A DNA stretch of 64,000 bases from Parafannyhessea umbonata (lineage in GTDB: Bacteria > Actinomycetota > Coriobacteriia > Coriobacteriales > Atopobiaceae): positions 124,001 through 188,000 of the forward strand of contig NZ_JABAGR010000006.1 of assembly GCF_012844235.1 (NCBI RefSeq), read 5' to 3'. The first letter of the stretch is position 1. Each line of letters opens with the position of its first letter. The notes beneath the pieces are model-generated. The model did not search any database. It saw nothing but the letters and a program-made list of their open reading frames with translations, and was not told where the DNA came from. The translations under genes and the position numbers were made by a program. Shown here one piece after another: positions 53,209 through 61,559 of the stretch.

Positions 53209-53577
53209 CTAGCCCAGGAGCCGCTGCTCCCACTCAGCCTCGCGAAAGCCTGCGAGCACGAAGTCCGAGCCCACAAGAAGCGGGCGCTTCACGAGCATCC
53301 CGTCCGTGGAAAGCAGCTGGTAGCATTCCTCGTTTGACATGCCGGGCAGCTTGTCCTTCAGTCCCATCTGGCGGTACAGCATGCCGGACGTGTTGAACAG
53401 CCTCCTGATGGGGAGCCCGCTCCTTGCGTGCCAGGCGGCGAGTTCCTCGGGCGTGGGGTTCTGGCGCACGATGTCGCGGTACTCGTAGGCTATGCCGTGC
53501 TCGTCCAGCCACTTGACGGCCCTTTTGCACGTCGAGCACTTGGGATAGCACAGTGCCGTAAGCCTCTCTGTGGGCAT
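53209..53577 (-). CDS. ArsC/Spx-family protein
   Basis: 122-aa thioredoxin-fold protein of the ArsC/Spx/YffB group. The CxxC-type motif is KCSTCKRA near residue 13. RDIVRQNPTPEEL and RPLLVGSDFVLAGF are the family interaction and substrate segments. Whether it reduces arsenate or acts like Spx/MgsR as a regulator cannot be decided here; no ars operon genes are adjacent. ATG 53577 has AGGAGGAG upstream. Confidence 0.82.
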   Translation of the reverse strand: MPTERLTALCYPKCSTCKRAVKWLDEHGIAYEYRDIVRQNPTPEELAAWHARSGLPIRRLFNTSGMLYRQMGLKDKLPGMSNEECYQLLSTDGMLVKRPLLVGSDFVLAGFREAEWEQRLLG

Positions 53578-53663
53578 GTCTCCTCCTGTCTTCCTCATGC
53601 GGGCACGCCGCCTTCGGGCGGCCGTGCCATGTGGCATCCATTCTACAATCCGTCGCACGAAAA

Positions 53664-53688
53664 GGGGCCGCCCCAGCGGGACGGCCCC
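53664..53688 (-). terminator. intrinsic terminator of pyk
   Basis: GGGGCCG (53664-53670) pairs with CGGCCCC (53682-53688) with an inner CCC/GGG. On the minus strand the stem is followed by TTTTCG. It lies 26 nt beyond the pyk stop codon. Confidence 0.75.
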
Positions 53689-53713
53689 AAGGTGCGTCTG
53701 CGAAGACGAGCTC

Positions 53714-55165
53714 CTACTGAATCTGGGAGACCATCGCCATGTTGGTGGACGTGATGTAGTCGCCCTGAGAGGGGGACGTCTGCGGGTCGCCGGCGGTGAC
53801 GACAACCAGGTCGCCGGTCTCCACGACGCCGTGCTCCTTGGCGACGGTCAGCGCGTTGTAGCACGTCGCTGACAGAGAGCCCTGCTCGGTGGTCTTGTAC
53901 GCGTCGACGCCCCACTGGAAGCACGTCTTGCGGATGGCGTGGTTGGACGGGGACATCGCGACGATGGGGATGCGGGGACGGAAGTTGGAGATCAGGCGAG
54001 AAGTGCGGCCACTGTGGGTCGGGCAGATGATGCACTTCGCGTTCACGCGGTCCGCGACCTCCGCGGCCGCGAGGCCGATGGCGGAGTTGACGTTGCGCAT
54101 GCCGCCACGGTCGTGGTACTCGCGACGCTCGGGGAGGTACTTCTCGGTCTCCCTGCAGATGGAGGCCATCATCTTCACGGCCTCGACGGGGTACTTGCCC
54201 GCCGCGGTCTCGCCGGAGAGCATGACGCAGTCGGTGCCGTCGTAGATGGCGTTCGCGACGTCGTTGACCTCGGCGCGGGTCGGGCGCGGGTTGCGGATCA
54301 TGGAGTCGAGCATCTGGGTGGCCGTGATGACGGGCTTGTAGCTCTGGGCGCACTTCTTGATGATGATCTTCTGGATGTGCGGGACCTCCTGCGCGGGAAT
54401 CTCGACGCCCAGGTCGCCACGGGCGACCATGCAGCCGTCAGAGGCGGCAAGAATCTCGTCGAAGTTCTTCACGCCCAGGGCGCTCTCGATCTTGGGGAAG
54501 ATGTACACGTTGCGAAGGCCGTTGTCCGCGCAGATCTTGCGGATGTCGTCGACCGCCTGGGCGTTGCGGATGAAGGAGGCGGCGATGGCGTCGATGCCGA
54601 GCTCGCAGCCGAACATGATGTCCGCGATGTCCTGCTCGGTGACGGAGGGCAGGCCGATCTCGACGTTCGGGACGTTCACGCCCTTCTTCTCGCCGATCTC
54701 GCCGCCGTTGGTGACGACGCAGTGCATGTCGTTGCCCTCGACGTGGTCGACCTCGAGGCCCACGAGGCCGTCGTCGATCAGGATGATGGAGCCCTTCTCG
54801 ACCTCGTTCGGGAGGTTGAGGTAGTCAAGGGAGATGTGACTCGCGTTGCCGTGCCAGTCCTCGGTGGTGGGCTGAGCCGTGACGACGATCTTGTCGCCGG
54901 TATTGACGGTGACCTTCTGACCACCCTCGAGCAGGCCCGTGCGGACCTCGGGGCCCTTGGTGTCGAGCATAATGGCGACGGGAATGCCTAGCTCCTCGGA
55001 GATGCGGCGGACGCGATCGATGTTCTGACGGTGATATGCGTGGGATCCGTGGCTGAAGTTGAAGCGGGCCACGTTCATGCCGTTCTTGATGAGCTCGCGA
55101 AGAACCTCATCGCTCTCGGTCGCGGGTCCCATCGTGCAGACGATCTTGGTCCTCTTGGTAGACAT
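53714..55165 (-). CDS. pyk: pyruvate kinase
   Basis: 483-aa glycolytic enzyme making pyruvate and ATP from phosphoenolpyruvate and ADP. N-terminal RTKIVCTMGPATES, K-binding and PEP site motifs NFSHGSHAYH, MVARGDLGVEIP and the signature-bearing IFPKIESALGV with the catalytic Lys, then the GETAAGKYPVEAV segment and the allosteric C-domain. There is no C-terminal PEP-utiliser extension. A cre-like site lies about 60 nt upstream of the start on the promoter side. Confidence 0.98.
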   Translation of the reverse strand: MSTKRTKIVCTMGPATESDEVLRELIKNGMNVARFNFSHGSHAYHRQNIDRVRRISEELGIPVAIMLDTKGPEVRTGLLEGGQKVTVNTGDKIVVTAQPTTEDWHGNASHISLDYLNLPNEVEKGSIILIDDGLVGLEVDHVEGNDMHCVVTNGGEIGEKKGVNVPNVEIGLPSVTEQDIADIMFGCELGIDAIAASFIRNAQAVDDIRKICADNGLRNVYIFPKIESALGVKNFDEILAASDGCMVARGDLGVEIPAQEVPHIQKIIIKKCAQSYKPVITATQMLDSMIRNPRPTRAEVNDVANAIYDGTDCVMLSGETAAGKYPVEAVKMMASICRETEKYLPERREYHDRGGMRNVNSAIGLAAAEVADRVNAKCIICPTHSGRTSRLISNFRPRIPIVAMSPSNHAIRKTCFQWGVDAYKTTEQGSLSATCYNALTVAKEHGVVETGDLVVVTAGDPQTSPSQGDYITSTNMAMVSQIQ

Positions 55166-55217
55166 GCTGTTCCTTTCTGACCATAAGAGAAAGGCGAGCC
55201 ACGGTGCGCGGCTCGCC

Positions 55218-55231
55218 TGGAAACGCTTTCA
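55218..55231. promoter_or_regulatory. cre-like (CcpA/LacI-type) site upstream of pyk
   Basis: TGGAAACGCTTTCA fits the cre consensus TGWAANCGNTNWCA with one mismatch at position 3. It lies 53 nt upstream of the pyk start codon (minus strand), where it could affect glycolytic expression by a LacI-family factor. It resembles the GGAAACGTTTTC dyad at 9452. Confidence 0.5.
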
Positions 55232-55318
55232 AACCGCTTGGGCCTATTGTAAACCGCTGACGGCCACTGTTGATTCGTGACAACAAAGGAAATGGTAATG
55301 ACCGTGATTCCTAGTCAT

Positions 55319-56323
55319 CTAGCAGACGACGCTGCGGTCGCTGAACTCCTCGCCCTTCGCGTAGCGCTCCGCGTTGTCCAGCGTGACCTGGGCAATCTGC
55401 TGCAGGGCCTCGTAGGTGAAGAACGCCTGGTGAGAGGTGAGGACGACGTTGGGGAAGGAGCAGAGGCGGGCGGTGATGGAGTGGCCGAGGATCTGGTCCT
55501 CGCGGTTCTGGTACACGTTGGCGTTCTCGCCCTCGTACACGTCGAGGCCGGCGGCGCCGATCTTGCCGGAGCGGATGCCGCGGATGAGCGCCTCGATGTC
55601 GACGAGGCCGCCGCGCGCGGTGTTGATGAGGATGACGCCGTCCTTCATCTTGGCGATGGTGTCGTCGTTCACGAGGTGATAGCTCTCCTCGTTCAGGAAG
55701 GCGTGGAGGCTGATGAGGTCGGACTGCTCGTAGATGGTTTCGTAGTCGACGTACTTGTCGATCACGCCGTCGTCAACGAGCTTCTGGTTGGGATAGAGGT
55801 CGGCTCCCAGGACGGTCATGCCGAAGCCCTTGCAGATGCGTGCGAGCGCGGCGCCGATGCGGCCGGTGCCGATGATGCCCGCGGTCTTGCCGTGCAGCGT
55901 GTGGCCGACGAGGCCGTCGAGCGAGAAGTCGTTCTCGCGGACGCGGATGTACGCCTTGTGGATGTGGCGGTCGGCGCAGAGGGCGAGCGCGATGGCGTGC
56001 TCGGCGATTGCCTCGGGGGAGTAGGCGGGGACGCGGGTGACCTTCATGCCGATGGACTTCGCGAAGTCGACGTTCACGGCGTCGAAGCCGGCGCAGCGCA
56101 TGAGGACGAGGCCGACGCCGAGGCCACGGAGGATCTCTAGGGTCATAGCGGAGACATCGGCGTTGACGAAGGCGCAGACGGCGTCATAGCCCTTGGCGAG
56201 GGCCGCGGTCGTGGGTGTGAGGTTCACCTCGGTGAAATCGACCTGAACGTCGGGATAGTTGGGGAGCTCCGCCGAGAAAGACTTCTTATCGTAGCCACGC
56301 GTGCCAAAGAAAAGAACCTTCAT
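55319..56323 (-). CDS. ldhA: D-lactate dehydrogenase
   Basis: 334-aa D-2-hydroxyacid dehydrogenase, most similar in pattern to fermentative D-lactate dehydrogenase. The NAD-binding motif GIIGTGRIG and the catalytic Arg (INTARGGLVD), Glu (AAGLDVYEGE) and His (TSHQAFFTYEAL) residues are intact. It reduces pyruvate to D-lactate and regenerates NAD. With pyk upstream on the same strand and pfl at 23-26 kb it forms the pyruvate branch point. Other hydroxyacid substrates cannot be excluded. Confidence 0.92.
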   Translation of the reverse strand: MKVLFFGTRGYDKKSFSAELPNYPDVQVDFTEVNLTPTTAALAKGYDAVCAFVNADVSAMTLEILRGLGVGLVLMRCAGFDAVNVDFAKSIGMKVTRVPAYSPEAIAEHAIALALCADRHIHKAYIRVRENDFSLDGLVGHTLHGKTAGIIGTGRIGAALARICKGFGMTVLGADLYPNQKLVDDGVIDKYVDYETIYEQSDLISLHAFLNEESYHLVNDDTIAKMKDGVILINTARGGLVDIEALIRGIRSGKIGAAGLDVYEGENANVYQNREDQILGHSITARLCSFPNVVLTSHQAFFTYEALQQIAQVTLDNAERYAKGEEFSDRSVVC

Positions 56324-56728
56324 GCCTGATCCTTTCGTCGTGGCGGCACACTGCCGCCTTGCCTAGGCTGTGCTTGCCAGCCGCCAGCCAATCGATACAT
56401 CAAATTATAGCGACGGTACGGCCCGTTGGAGCTTGCCGGACCAAGTATGTGGTGGTCAGCGCCGATTTGTCTACGTTCGTGCGGTCAACCGTTGCCCGAG
56501 ACGGGCTGAAGGCGAGGGATGGGCTCTGATGGGGGCGTGCCCTTGTTTCTGGGGAGTTTTTGTCCAAGACCCCGCATGCCAAGCACTTCTCGCCCGCGCG
56601 ATGACCCTTGGGTAGAATGGGTTGTGTCATGTTGGGCGTCCGGCATGGCAACCTTGGTGAGCCCTTGCCCCTCCTGGGGAATTATGATCGGGCATCAATC
56701 TGCCGGACGAATCATCCAGGAGGGAAAA
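56324..56728 (+). promoter_or_regulatory. promoter and structured leader of the P-type ATPase gene
   Basis: No gene in this 405-nt stretch. A TTCTCGCCCG element (56587-56596) stands 16 nt before TAGAAT (56613-56618), a good -10. Within the following leader CGTCCGGCA (56637-56645) pairs exactly with TGCCGGACG (56701-56709), closing a loop that contains CCCC-TCCT-GGGG. The stem ends 8 nt before the CAGGAGGG ribosome site. This layout suggests a regulatory leader, possibly metal-responsive; no known riboswitch consensus was recognised. Confidence 0.5.
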
Positions 56729-59404
56729 TTGAAGGAATACCTGCAAGACTCCTCGGCAGTCCTCGAGGCCGTCGGCTCCGACGGCGAGCGCGGGCTGACC
56801 GCGGGGGAGGCGGCCGCGCGCCTCGAGCGCGACGGCCTGAACAAGCTCAAGGAGGCCGAGAAGGACCCGCTGTGGAAGCGGTTCCTCGCGCAGATGGCCG
56901 ACCCCATGATCATCATGCTGATCGTGGCCGCGGTCATCTCGGCGCTCACGGGCATCGCCCAAGGCGAGGCGGACTTCGCCGACGTCATCATCATCTGCTT
57001 CGTGGTCGTGGTGAATGCCGTTCTGGGCGTGGTGCAGGAGTCCAAGGCCGAGGAGGCCCTGGCGGCGCTGCAGGAGATGTCCGCCGCGCAGAGCAAGGCC
57101 GTCCGCGACGGCAAGGTCGTGGCGGTGCCGTCGTCCGAGCTCGTGGTGGGCGACGTCGTCGTGCTCGAGGCCGGCGACTCCGTGCCGGCAGACTGCCGCA
57201 TCCTCGAGAGCGCCTCGATGAAGATCGAGGAGGCGGCGCTCACGGGCGAGTCCGTGCCCGCGAACAAGGTCGCCGACGCCCTTGACGCCCCCGAGAGCGG
57301 GGACGTGCCCCTGGGCGACCGCAAGAACATGTGCTACATGGGGTCGACCGTGGTGTACGGCCGCGGTCGCGCCGTCGTTGTCGCAACCGGCATGGGCACG
57401 GAGATGGGCAAGATCGCCGACGCCCTGTCCCGCGCGACCGACGAGGAGACCCCGCTCCAGAAGAAGCTCGACGAGCTCTCCAAGGTGCTCTCGATCATCT
57501 GCATCGTCATCTGCGCCCTCGTGTTCGGCGTCACGTGGCTGAAGCACGGCATGGGCTTCTTCAACAACATGCCGCTCGTGCTCAACACCTTCATGGTCGC
57601 GGTGTCGCTTGCCGTCGCCGCCATCCCCGAGGGGCTCGCGGCGGTCGTGACCATCGTGCTGTCCATCGGCGTCACGAAGATGAGCCAGCACAACGCGATC
57701 ATCCGCAAGCTCTCGGCCGTCGAGACCCTTGGCTGCACGCAGGTCATCTGCTCGGACAAGACGGGCACCCTCACGCAGAACAAGATGACGGTCGTCCGCC
57801 ACTTCACTGAGGACCAGGACAGGCTCGTGCGCTGCATGGCGCTCTGCTCCGACGCGAAGTGGGACGAGCAGAAGGGGGAGGCCGTCGGCGAGCCGACCGA
57901 GGCTGCGCTCGTTGCCGACGCGGCGAAGCTCGGATTTTCGTCAGGCGACCTCGACGCCGCCAACCCCCGCGTCGGCGAGGCCCCGTTCGACTCCGGCCGC
58001 AAGATGATGTCCGTCGTGAACCTCGCGCCGGACGGCAACTACGTCCAGCACACCAAGGGCGGCCCGGACGTCGTGCTCGCGCGCTGCACCATGGTCCGCA
58101 CCGCCGAGGGCGACGTGCCCCTCACCGACGAGCGTCGCGCGCGAATCATGGAGGCCAACAAGGCCATGGCGGACGACGCCCTGCGCGTGATGGCTGCGGC
58201 CAGGGTGAACTACGGCAAGGAGGCGCCGGAGTCCTTCTCGCCCGAGGCGCTTGAGCACGACATGACCTTCCTCGGGCTCTGCGGCATGATCGACCCGGTC
58301 AGGCCCGAGGTCGGACAGGCCGTCGCCGAGGCCCACGCCGCGGGCATGAACGTCGTGATGATCACCGGCGACCACATCGACACCGCCGTCGCGATCGCGA
58401 AGGAGCTCGGCATCGTCACCGACCGCTCGCAGGCCATCACCGGCGCCGAGCTCGACCGCATGTCCGACGAGGAGTTCTCGAGGAGCATCGCCAACTACGG
58501 CGTGTACGCCCGCGTCCAGCCGGAGCACAAGACCCGCATCGTCGACACGTGGAAGAAGCTCGGCAAGGTCGTCGCCATGACCGGCGACGGCGTGAACGAC
58601 GCCCCGTCCATCAAGCGCGCCGACATCGGCATCGGCATGGGCATCACAGGCACCGACGTCACCAAGAACGTTGCCGACATGGTGCTCGCGGACGACAACT
58701 TCGCGACGATCATCAACGCCTGCGAGGAGGGTCGCCGCATCTACGACAACATCAGAAAGTCCATCGCCTTCCTGCTCTCCTCCAACCTCGCCGAGGTCAT
58801 CTCCGTCTTCGTGGCGTCGCTCGTCGGCTTCACGATCCTCGAGCCCACGCACCTGCTCTGGCTGAACCTCATCACGGACTGCTTCCCCGCGCTCGCGATG
58901 GCCATGGAGGAGGCTGAGCCCGACATCATGGAGCGCGAGCCCCGCAGCTCCACCGACGGCATCTTCGCCGGCGGCATGGGCCTCGACTGTCTCGTCCAGG
59001 GCGCGATGATCGGCGCGCTGACGCTCGTCTCGTACTTCGTCGGCCTCCGCTTCGAGGGCGTGCCCCTCGCCGACGTGCTCTCCGGTGCCAACAAGGGCCT
59101 CGACGGCATGACCATGGCGTTCCTGACCCTCTCGATGGTCGAGATGTTCCACTCGTTCAACATGCGCAGCCGCCGGAAGTCGGTCTTCTCGCTCCCCACG
59201 CAGAACAAGTGGCTCTGGGGTTCCTTCGCGCTCTCCCTCGTCCTGACGTTCGTGGTCATTGAGACCCCGCTCGCCCGCGCGTTCGACTTCGCCGAGATCA
59301 GCGCCGCGGAATACGGCATCGCGATGGCGCTCGCGTTCCTGATCATCCCGCTCGTGGAGGCCTACAAGGCCATCATGCGCGCCGTCGAGAAGAACAGGGC
59401 GTAG
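56729..59404 (+). CDS. calcium-type cation-transporting P-type ATPase
   Basis: 891-aa PIIA-type ATPase with about ten transmembrane helices. Key motifs: ALTGESVP (actuator), PEGLAAVVTIVLS in helix 4, phosphorylation site CSDKTGTLTQNKM with Asp343, the nucleotide domain with KGGPDVV, and MTGDGVNDAPSIKRADIG. The sequence fits SERCA/PMCA-like bacterial Ca2+ exporters, though Mn2+ is possible. Start is TTG 56729 with CAGGAGGG 4-5 nt upstream, giving a typical MKEYLQDS start; ATG 56684 in frame has only a weak site. rsgA begins 6 nt after its stop. Confidence 0.95.
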   Translation: MKEYLQDSSAVLEAVGSDGERGLTAGEAAARLERDGLNKLKEAEKDPLWKRFLAQMADPMIIMLIVAAVISALTGIAQGEADFADVIIICFVVVVNAVLGVVQESKAEEALAALQEMSAAQSKAVRDGKVVAVPSSELVVGDVVVLEAGDSVPADCRILESASMKIEEAALTGESVPANKVADALDAPESGDVPLGDRKNMCYMGSTVVYGRGRAVVVATGMGTEMGKIADALSRATDEETPLQKKLDELSKVLSIICIVICALVFGVTWLKHGMGFFNNMPLVLNTFMVAVSLAVAAIPEGLAAVVTIVLSIGVTKMSQHNAIIRKLSAVETLGCTQVICSDKTGTLTQNKMTVVRHFTEDQDRLVRCMALCSDAKWDEQKGEAVGEPTEAALVADAAKLGFSSGDLDAANPRVGEAPFDSGRKMMSVVNLAPDGNYVQHTKGGPDVVLARCTMVRTAEGDVPLTDERRARIMEANKAMADDALRVMAAARVNYGKEAPESFSPEALEHDMTFLGLCGMIDPVRPEVGQAVAEAHAAGMNVVMITGDHIDTAVAIAKELGIVTDRSQAITGAELDRMSDEEFSRSIANYGVYARVQPEHKTRIVDTWKKLGKVVAMTGDGVNDAPSIKRADIGIGMGITGTDVTKNVADMVLADDNFATIINACEEGRRIYDNIRKSIAFLLSSNLAEVISVFVASLVGFTILEPTHLLWLNLITDCFPALAMAMEEAEPDIMEREPRSSTDGIFAGGMGLDCLVQGAMIGALTLVSYFVGLRFEGVPLADVLSGANKGLDGMTMAFLTLSMVEMFHSFNMRSRRKSVFSLPTQNKWLWGSFALSLVLTFVVIETPLARAFDFAEISAAEYGIAMALAFLIIPLVEAYKAIMRAVEKNRA

Positions 59405-59410
59405 CGCCTC

Positions 59411-60607
59411 ATGGCAAGGCGCGCTCACAAGTCCAGCAGGTCTGACAAGCGCAGAGCGGTCGCCGGCGGGGTCCACGAGGCCCTGCCGGCGCTCTCTTCC
59501 CTGTCCGAGCTGCCGGCATACACGGAGCTTTCCGCAAGCGACCGCCAGAGGTCCGCCTTCGAGCGGGAGGCGGACCGGGCCGTCGCCGCGGGCGAGGCCA
59601 GGCGAGAAGAGCTCGACCTCGGCTGCGTCGCCCGCCTTGACCGCGGCTTTCCCGCGGTCATCACCCCGCGGGGCGTCTATCGCACCGAGTTCGCCGCGTC
59701 GCTCACCAAGGGGGACGACAACTCGCGCGCCGCGGTGGGCGACTGGGTCTGCGCCCGGAGGCCCGCTGGGCACGACATGGGCATCCTCTGCAAGATCCTT
59801 CCGCGCGAGAGCGACATCGCAAGGTGGAAGGGCGGCTCGCGCGGAGAGCGGCAGACGCTCGCGGCAAACGTCGACGTCGTGCTCGTGACGCAGGCGCTCG
59901 GGCCCGGCCCCATATCGACCGACAGGCTCGTGCGGTCCGCGGTCATCGCGCGCGATTGCGGCGCCGACATCGCCGTGGTCCTCACGAAGGCGGACCGCGC
60001 CGGCGCATCGATGCTCCAGACGGACGTCGAGCTCATCCAAGAGGTTCTTGGCTGGGGCGTCCGCATCGTCGCGACCTCCGCGGGCGCCACGGGGCGCAGG
60101 GCCATGGCGGACCTCATGGATGCCGCCGGTCGCTGCGGGTCGGGATGGGGCGAGGACGACGTCCGGCATCTCGTGCCAGCGGGAACGGTCGCAATCGTGC
60201 TGGGGGAGTCCGGCGCCGGCAAGTCGACGCTGCTGAACGCGCTGCTGGGCCGGGAGGCGCTCGAGACCGGCGCGGTCCGCACGTCTGACGACATGGGGCG
60301 CCACACCACCGTCGCCAGGCGCATGGTCTCCCTCCCCGGGGCCGGCGTGATCATCGACGAGCCCGGACTCAGGAGCCTTCCGCTCGTGGGCCACGAGCGT
60401 GGCCTCGCGAAGGTGTTTCCAGAGATCTCCGAGGCGGCGCGGACGTGCAGGTTCCGCGACTGCACGCACACCCACGAGCCTGGCTGCGGGGTCCGGTCCG
60501 CCTTCGCCGCGGGAGAGTTCTCGAAAGAACGGCTCGATGCATACGTCTCGCTCGCCGCCGAGATGCGTGCCAGCGCAAAGACGCTCGACCCGGACGTAGT
60601 GTTGTAG
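59411..60607 (+). CDS. rsgA: ribosome small-subunit GTPase RsgA
   Basis: 398-aa circularly permuted GTPase that helps mature the 30S subunit. N-terminal OB-fold (GCVARLDRGFPAVIT, about 70-130), then permuted G motifs: G4 TKAD (192-195), G1 GESGAGKST (265-273), G3 DEPGLRSL, and a C-terminal zinc site CRFRDCTHTHEPGC. The N-terminus has an extra Lys/Arg/Ser-rich stretch of about 60 residues. It follows the ATPase gene by 6 nt, so co-transcription is likely. Confidence 0.95.
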   Translation: MARRAHKSSRSDKRRAVAGGVHEALPALSSLSELPAYTELSASDRQRSAFEREADRAVAAGEARREELDLGCVARLDRGFPAVITPRGVYRTEFAASLTKGDDNSRAAVGDWVCARRPAGHDMGILCKILPRESDIARWKGGSRGERQTLAANVDVVLVTQALGPGPISTDRLVRSAVIARDCGADIAVVLTKADRAGASMLQTDVELIQEVLGWGVRIVATSAGATGRRAMADLMDAAGRCGSGWGEDDVRHLVPAGTVAIVLGESGAGKSTLLNALLGREALETGAVRTSDDMGRHTTVARRMVSLPGAGVIIDEPGLRSLPLVGHERGLAKVFPEISEAARTCRFRDCTHTHEPGCGVRSAFAAGEFSKERLDAYVSLAAEMRASAKTLDPDVVL

Positions 60608-60646
60608 CCGAGGACGACATATCCGTTTCACACCACAGCCTAGCTG

Positions 60647-60680
60647 CGCTTTTCCTAGTGCAGCTAGGCTGAATTTATGC
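60647..60680 (+). terminator. 11-bp hairpin after rsgA
   Basis: AGCCTAGCTGC (60647-60657) and its exact complement (60670-60680) form a stem with a 12-nt loop that includes TTTT. No T-run follows. It separates rsgA from the pilus locus. Confidence 0.5.
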
Positions 60681-60790
60681 GCAAGAGAACTGAGAGGCCA
60701 ATTTGGAGACTCGCCGCCCCGCGGCCGGCGATGGCGCAGACTCATGTCTACAAGACGTGTCCCAAAGCGTGACAGGGGATGGGGGTCGCC

Positions 60791-61546
60791 ATGTCTCTAA
60801 GATTCAGGCTGGTATTCGCCAGCGCCTGCGCTGTCCTCGTTCTTCTCGCCTTCACCGCCTACGGCAACCATGTGCGCGCCCAGGCCGAGCAGGTCAGGAA
60901 CGCGGCAATCGCCCGTTATGGCGGCGAGGTCGTGAGCCTCGTGGTGTCGAACTCGGCCCTCGAGCCCGGGCAGGTGGTGGGCGAGAAGGACGTGTCCGTG
61001 CGGGACTGGGTGGCTGACCTTGCGCCGCAGGGGGCGCTCACGAGCCTGGACGACGTCATTGGTCGCGAGGTGACCGTGCCCGTGAGCAAGAACGCCCCCG
61101 TCACGAAGCTCGCCTTCAGGGACTCTTCGGAGCTCGCGGACATTCCGTCGGGTCACGTGGCCATGAGCGTGCCCGTCAACGAGAAGCTCGGCGTGACGAA
61201 GGGCGTCCCGCAGGGGACGAGGCTGCTTGCCTACGAGGTGACGGACGAGGGGTCGAAGCCGCTGAGCGAGGACGTGACGGTGCTGTCGGCCCCAAGCTCC
61301 TCGAGCTCGATGGGCATGACGGCGCAGATCTCCCTGGCCGTGCCCGCCGACGACGTCTCCTCGCTTCTGGACGCAAGCGGGAGGGGGGACCTGAGGCTCG
61401 TGATGCCCGCGGACGACGTCAAGCGGCCGGAGGAGGTTGCGTCGGCGCCAGAGTCCCGGGCCGAGAAGCCCGAGGAGGACTCCGAGGAGGACTCTGGGGG
61501 CGTTGGCGAGGGGAGTCCCCGAAGCCTGGCCGAAGAATCGAGGTAG
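60791..61546 (+). CDS. CpaB/SAF-domain Flp pilus assembly protein
   Basis: 251 aa with an N-terminal transmembrane helix (FRLVFASACAVLVLLAFTAY, about 4-24) and a SAF-like beta domain (LEPGQVVGEKDVSVRDW, then VPVNEKLGVTKGVPQGTRLLAYEV). A disordered Glu/Ser tail closes it. CpaB-type proteins are periplasmic or wall-side components of Tad pili. The start ATG 60791 is preferred for GGGGG 5 nt before it; ATG 60779 has its site too close. It leads a cluster with tadZ and cpaF. Confidence 0.75.
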   Translation: MSLRFRLVFASACAVLVLLAFTAYGNHVRAQAEQVRNAAIARYGGEVVSLVVSNSALEPGQVVGEKDVSVRDWVADLAPQGALTSLDDVIGREVTVPVSKNAPVTKLAFRDSSELADIPSGHVAMSVPVNEKLGVTKGVPQGTRLLAYEVTDEGSKPLSEDVTVLSAPSSSSSMGMTAQISLAVPADDVSSLLDASGRGDLRLVMPADDVKRPEEVASAPESRAEKPEEDSEEDSGGVGEGSPRSLAEESR

Positions 61547-61559
61547 GGAGGCGCATGGG

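Noticed and set aside
56684-56728. ATG start of the P-type ATPase at 56684
   Set aside because: In frame, but only a weak ribosome site and it would lie inside the leader stem; TTG 56729 has a strong site and gives a typical N-terminus.
57941-60745. 934-codon minus-strand frame opposite the P-type ATPase and rsgA
   Set aside because: Shadow frame; the opposite strand carries full catalytic motifs of both proteins.
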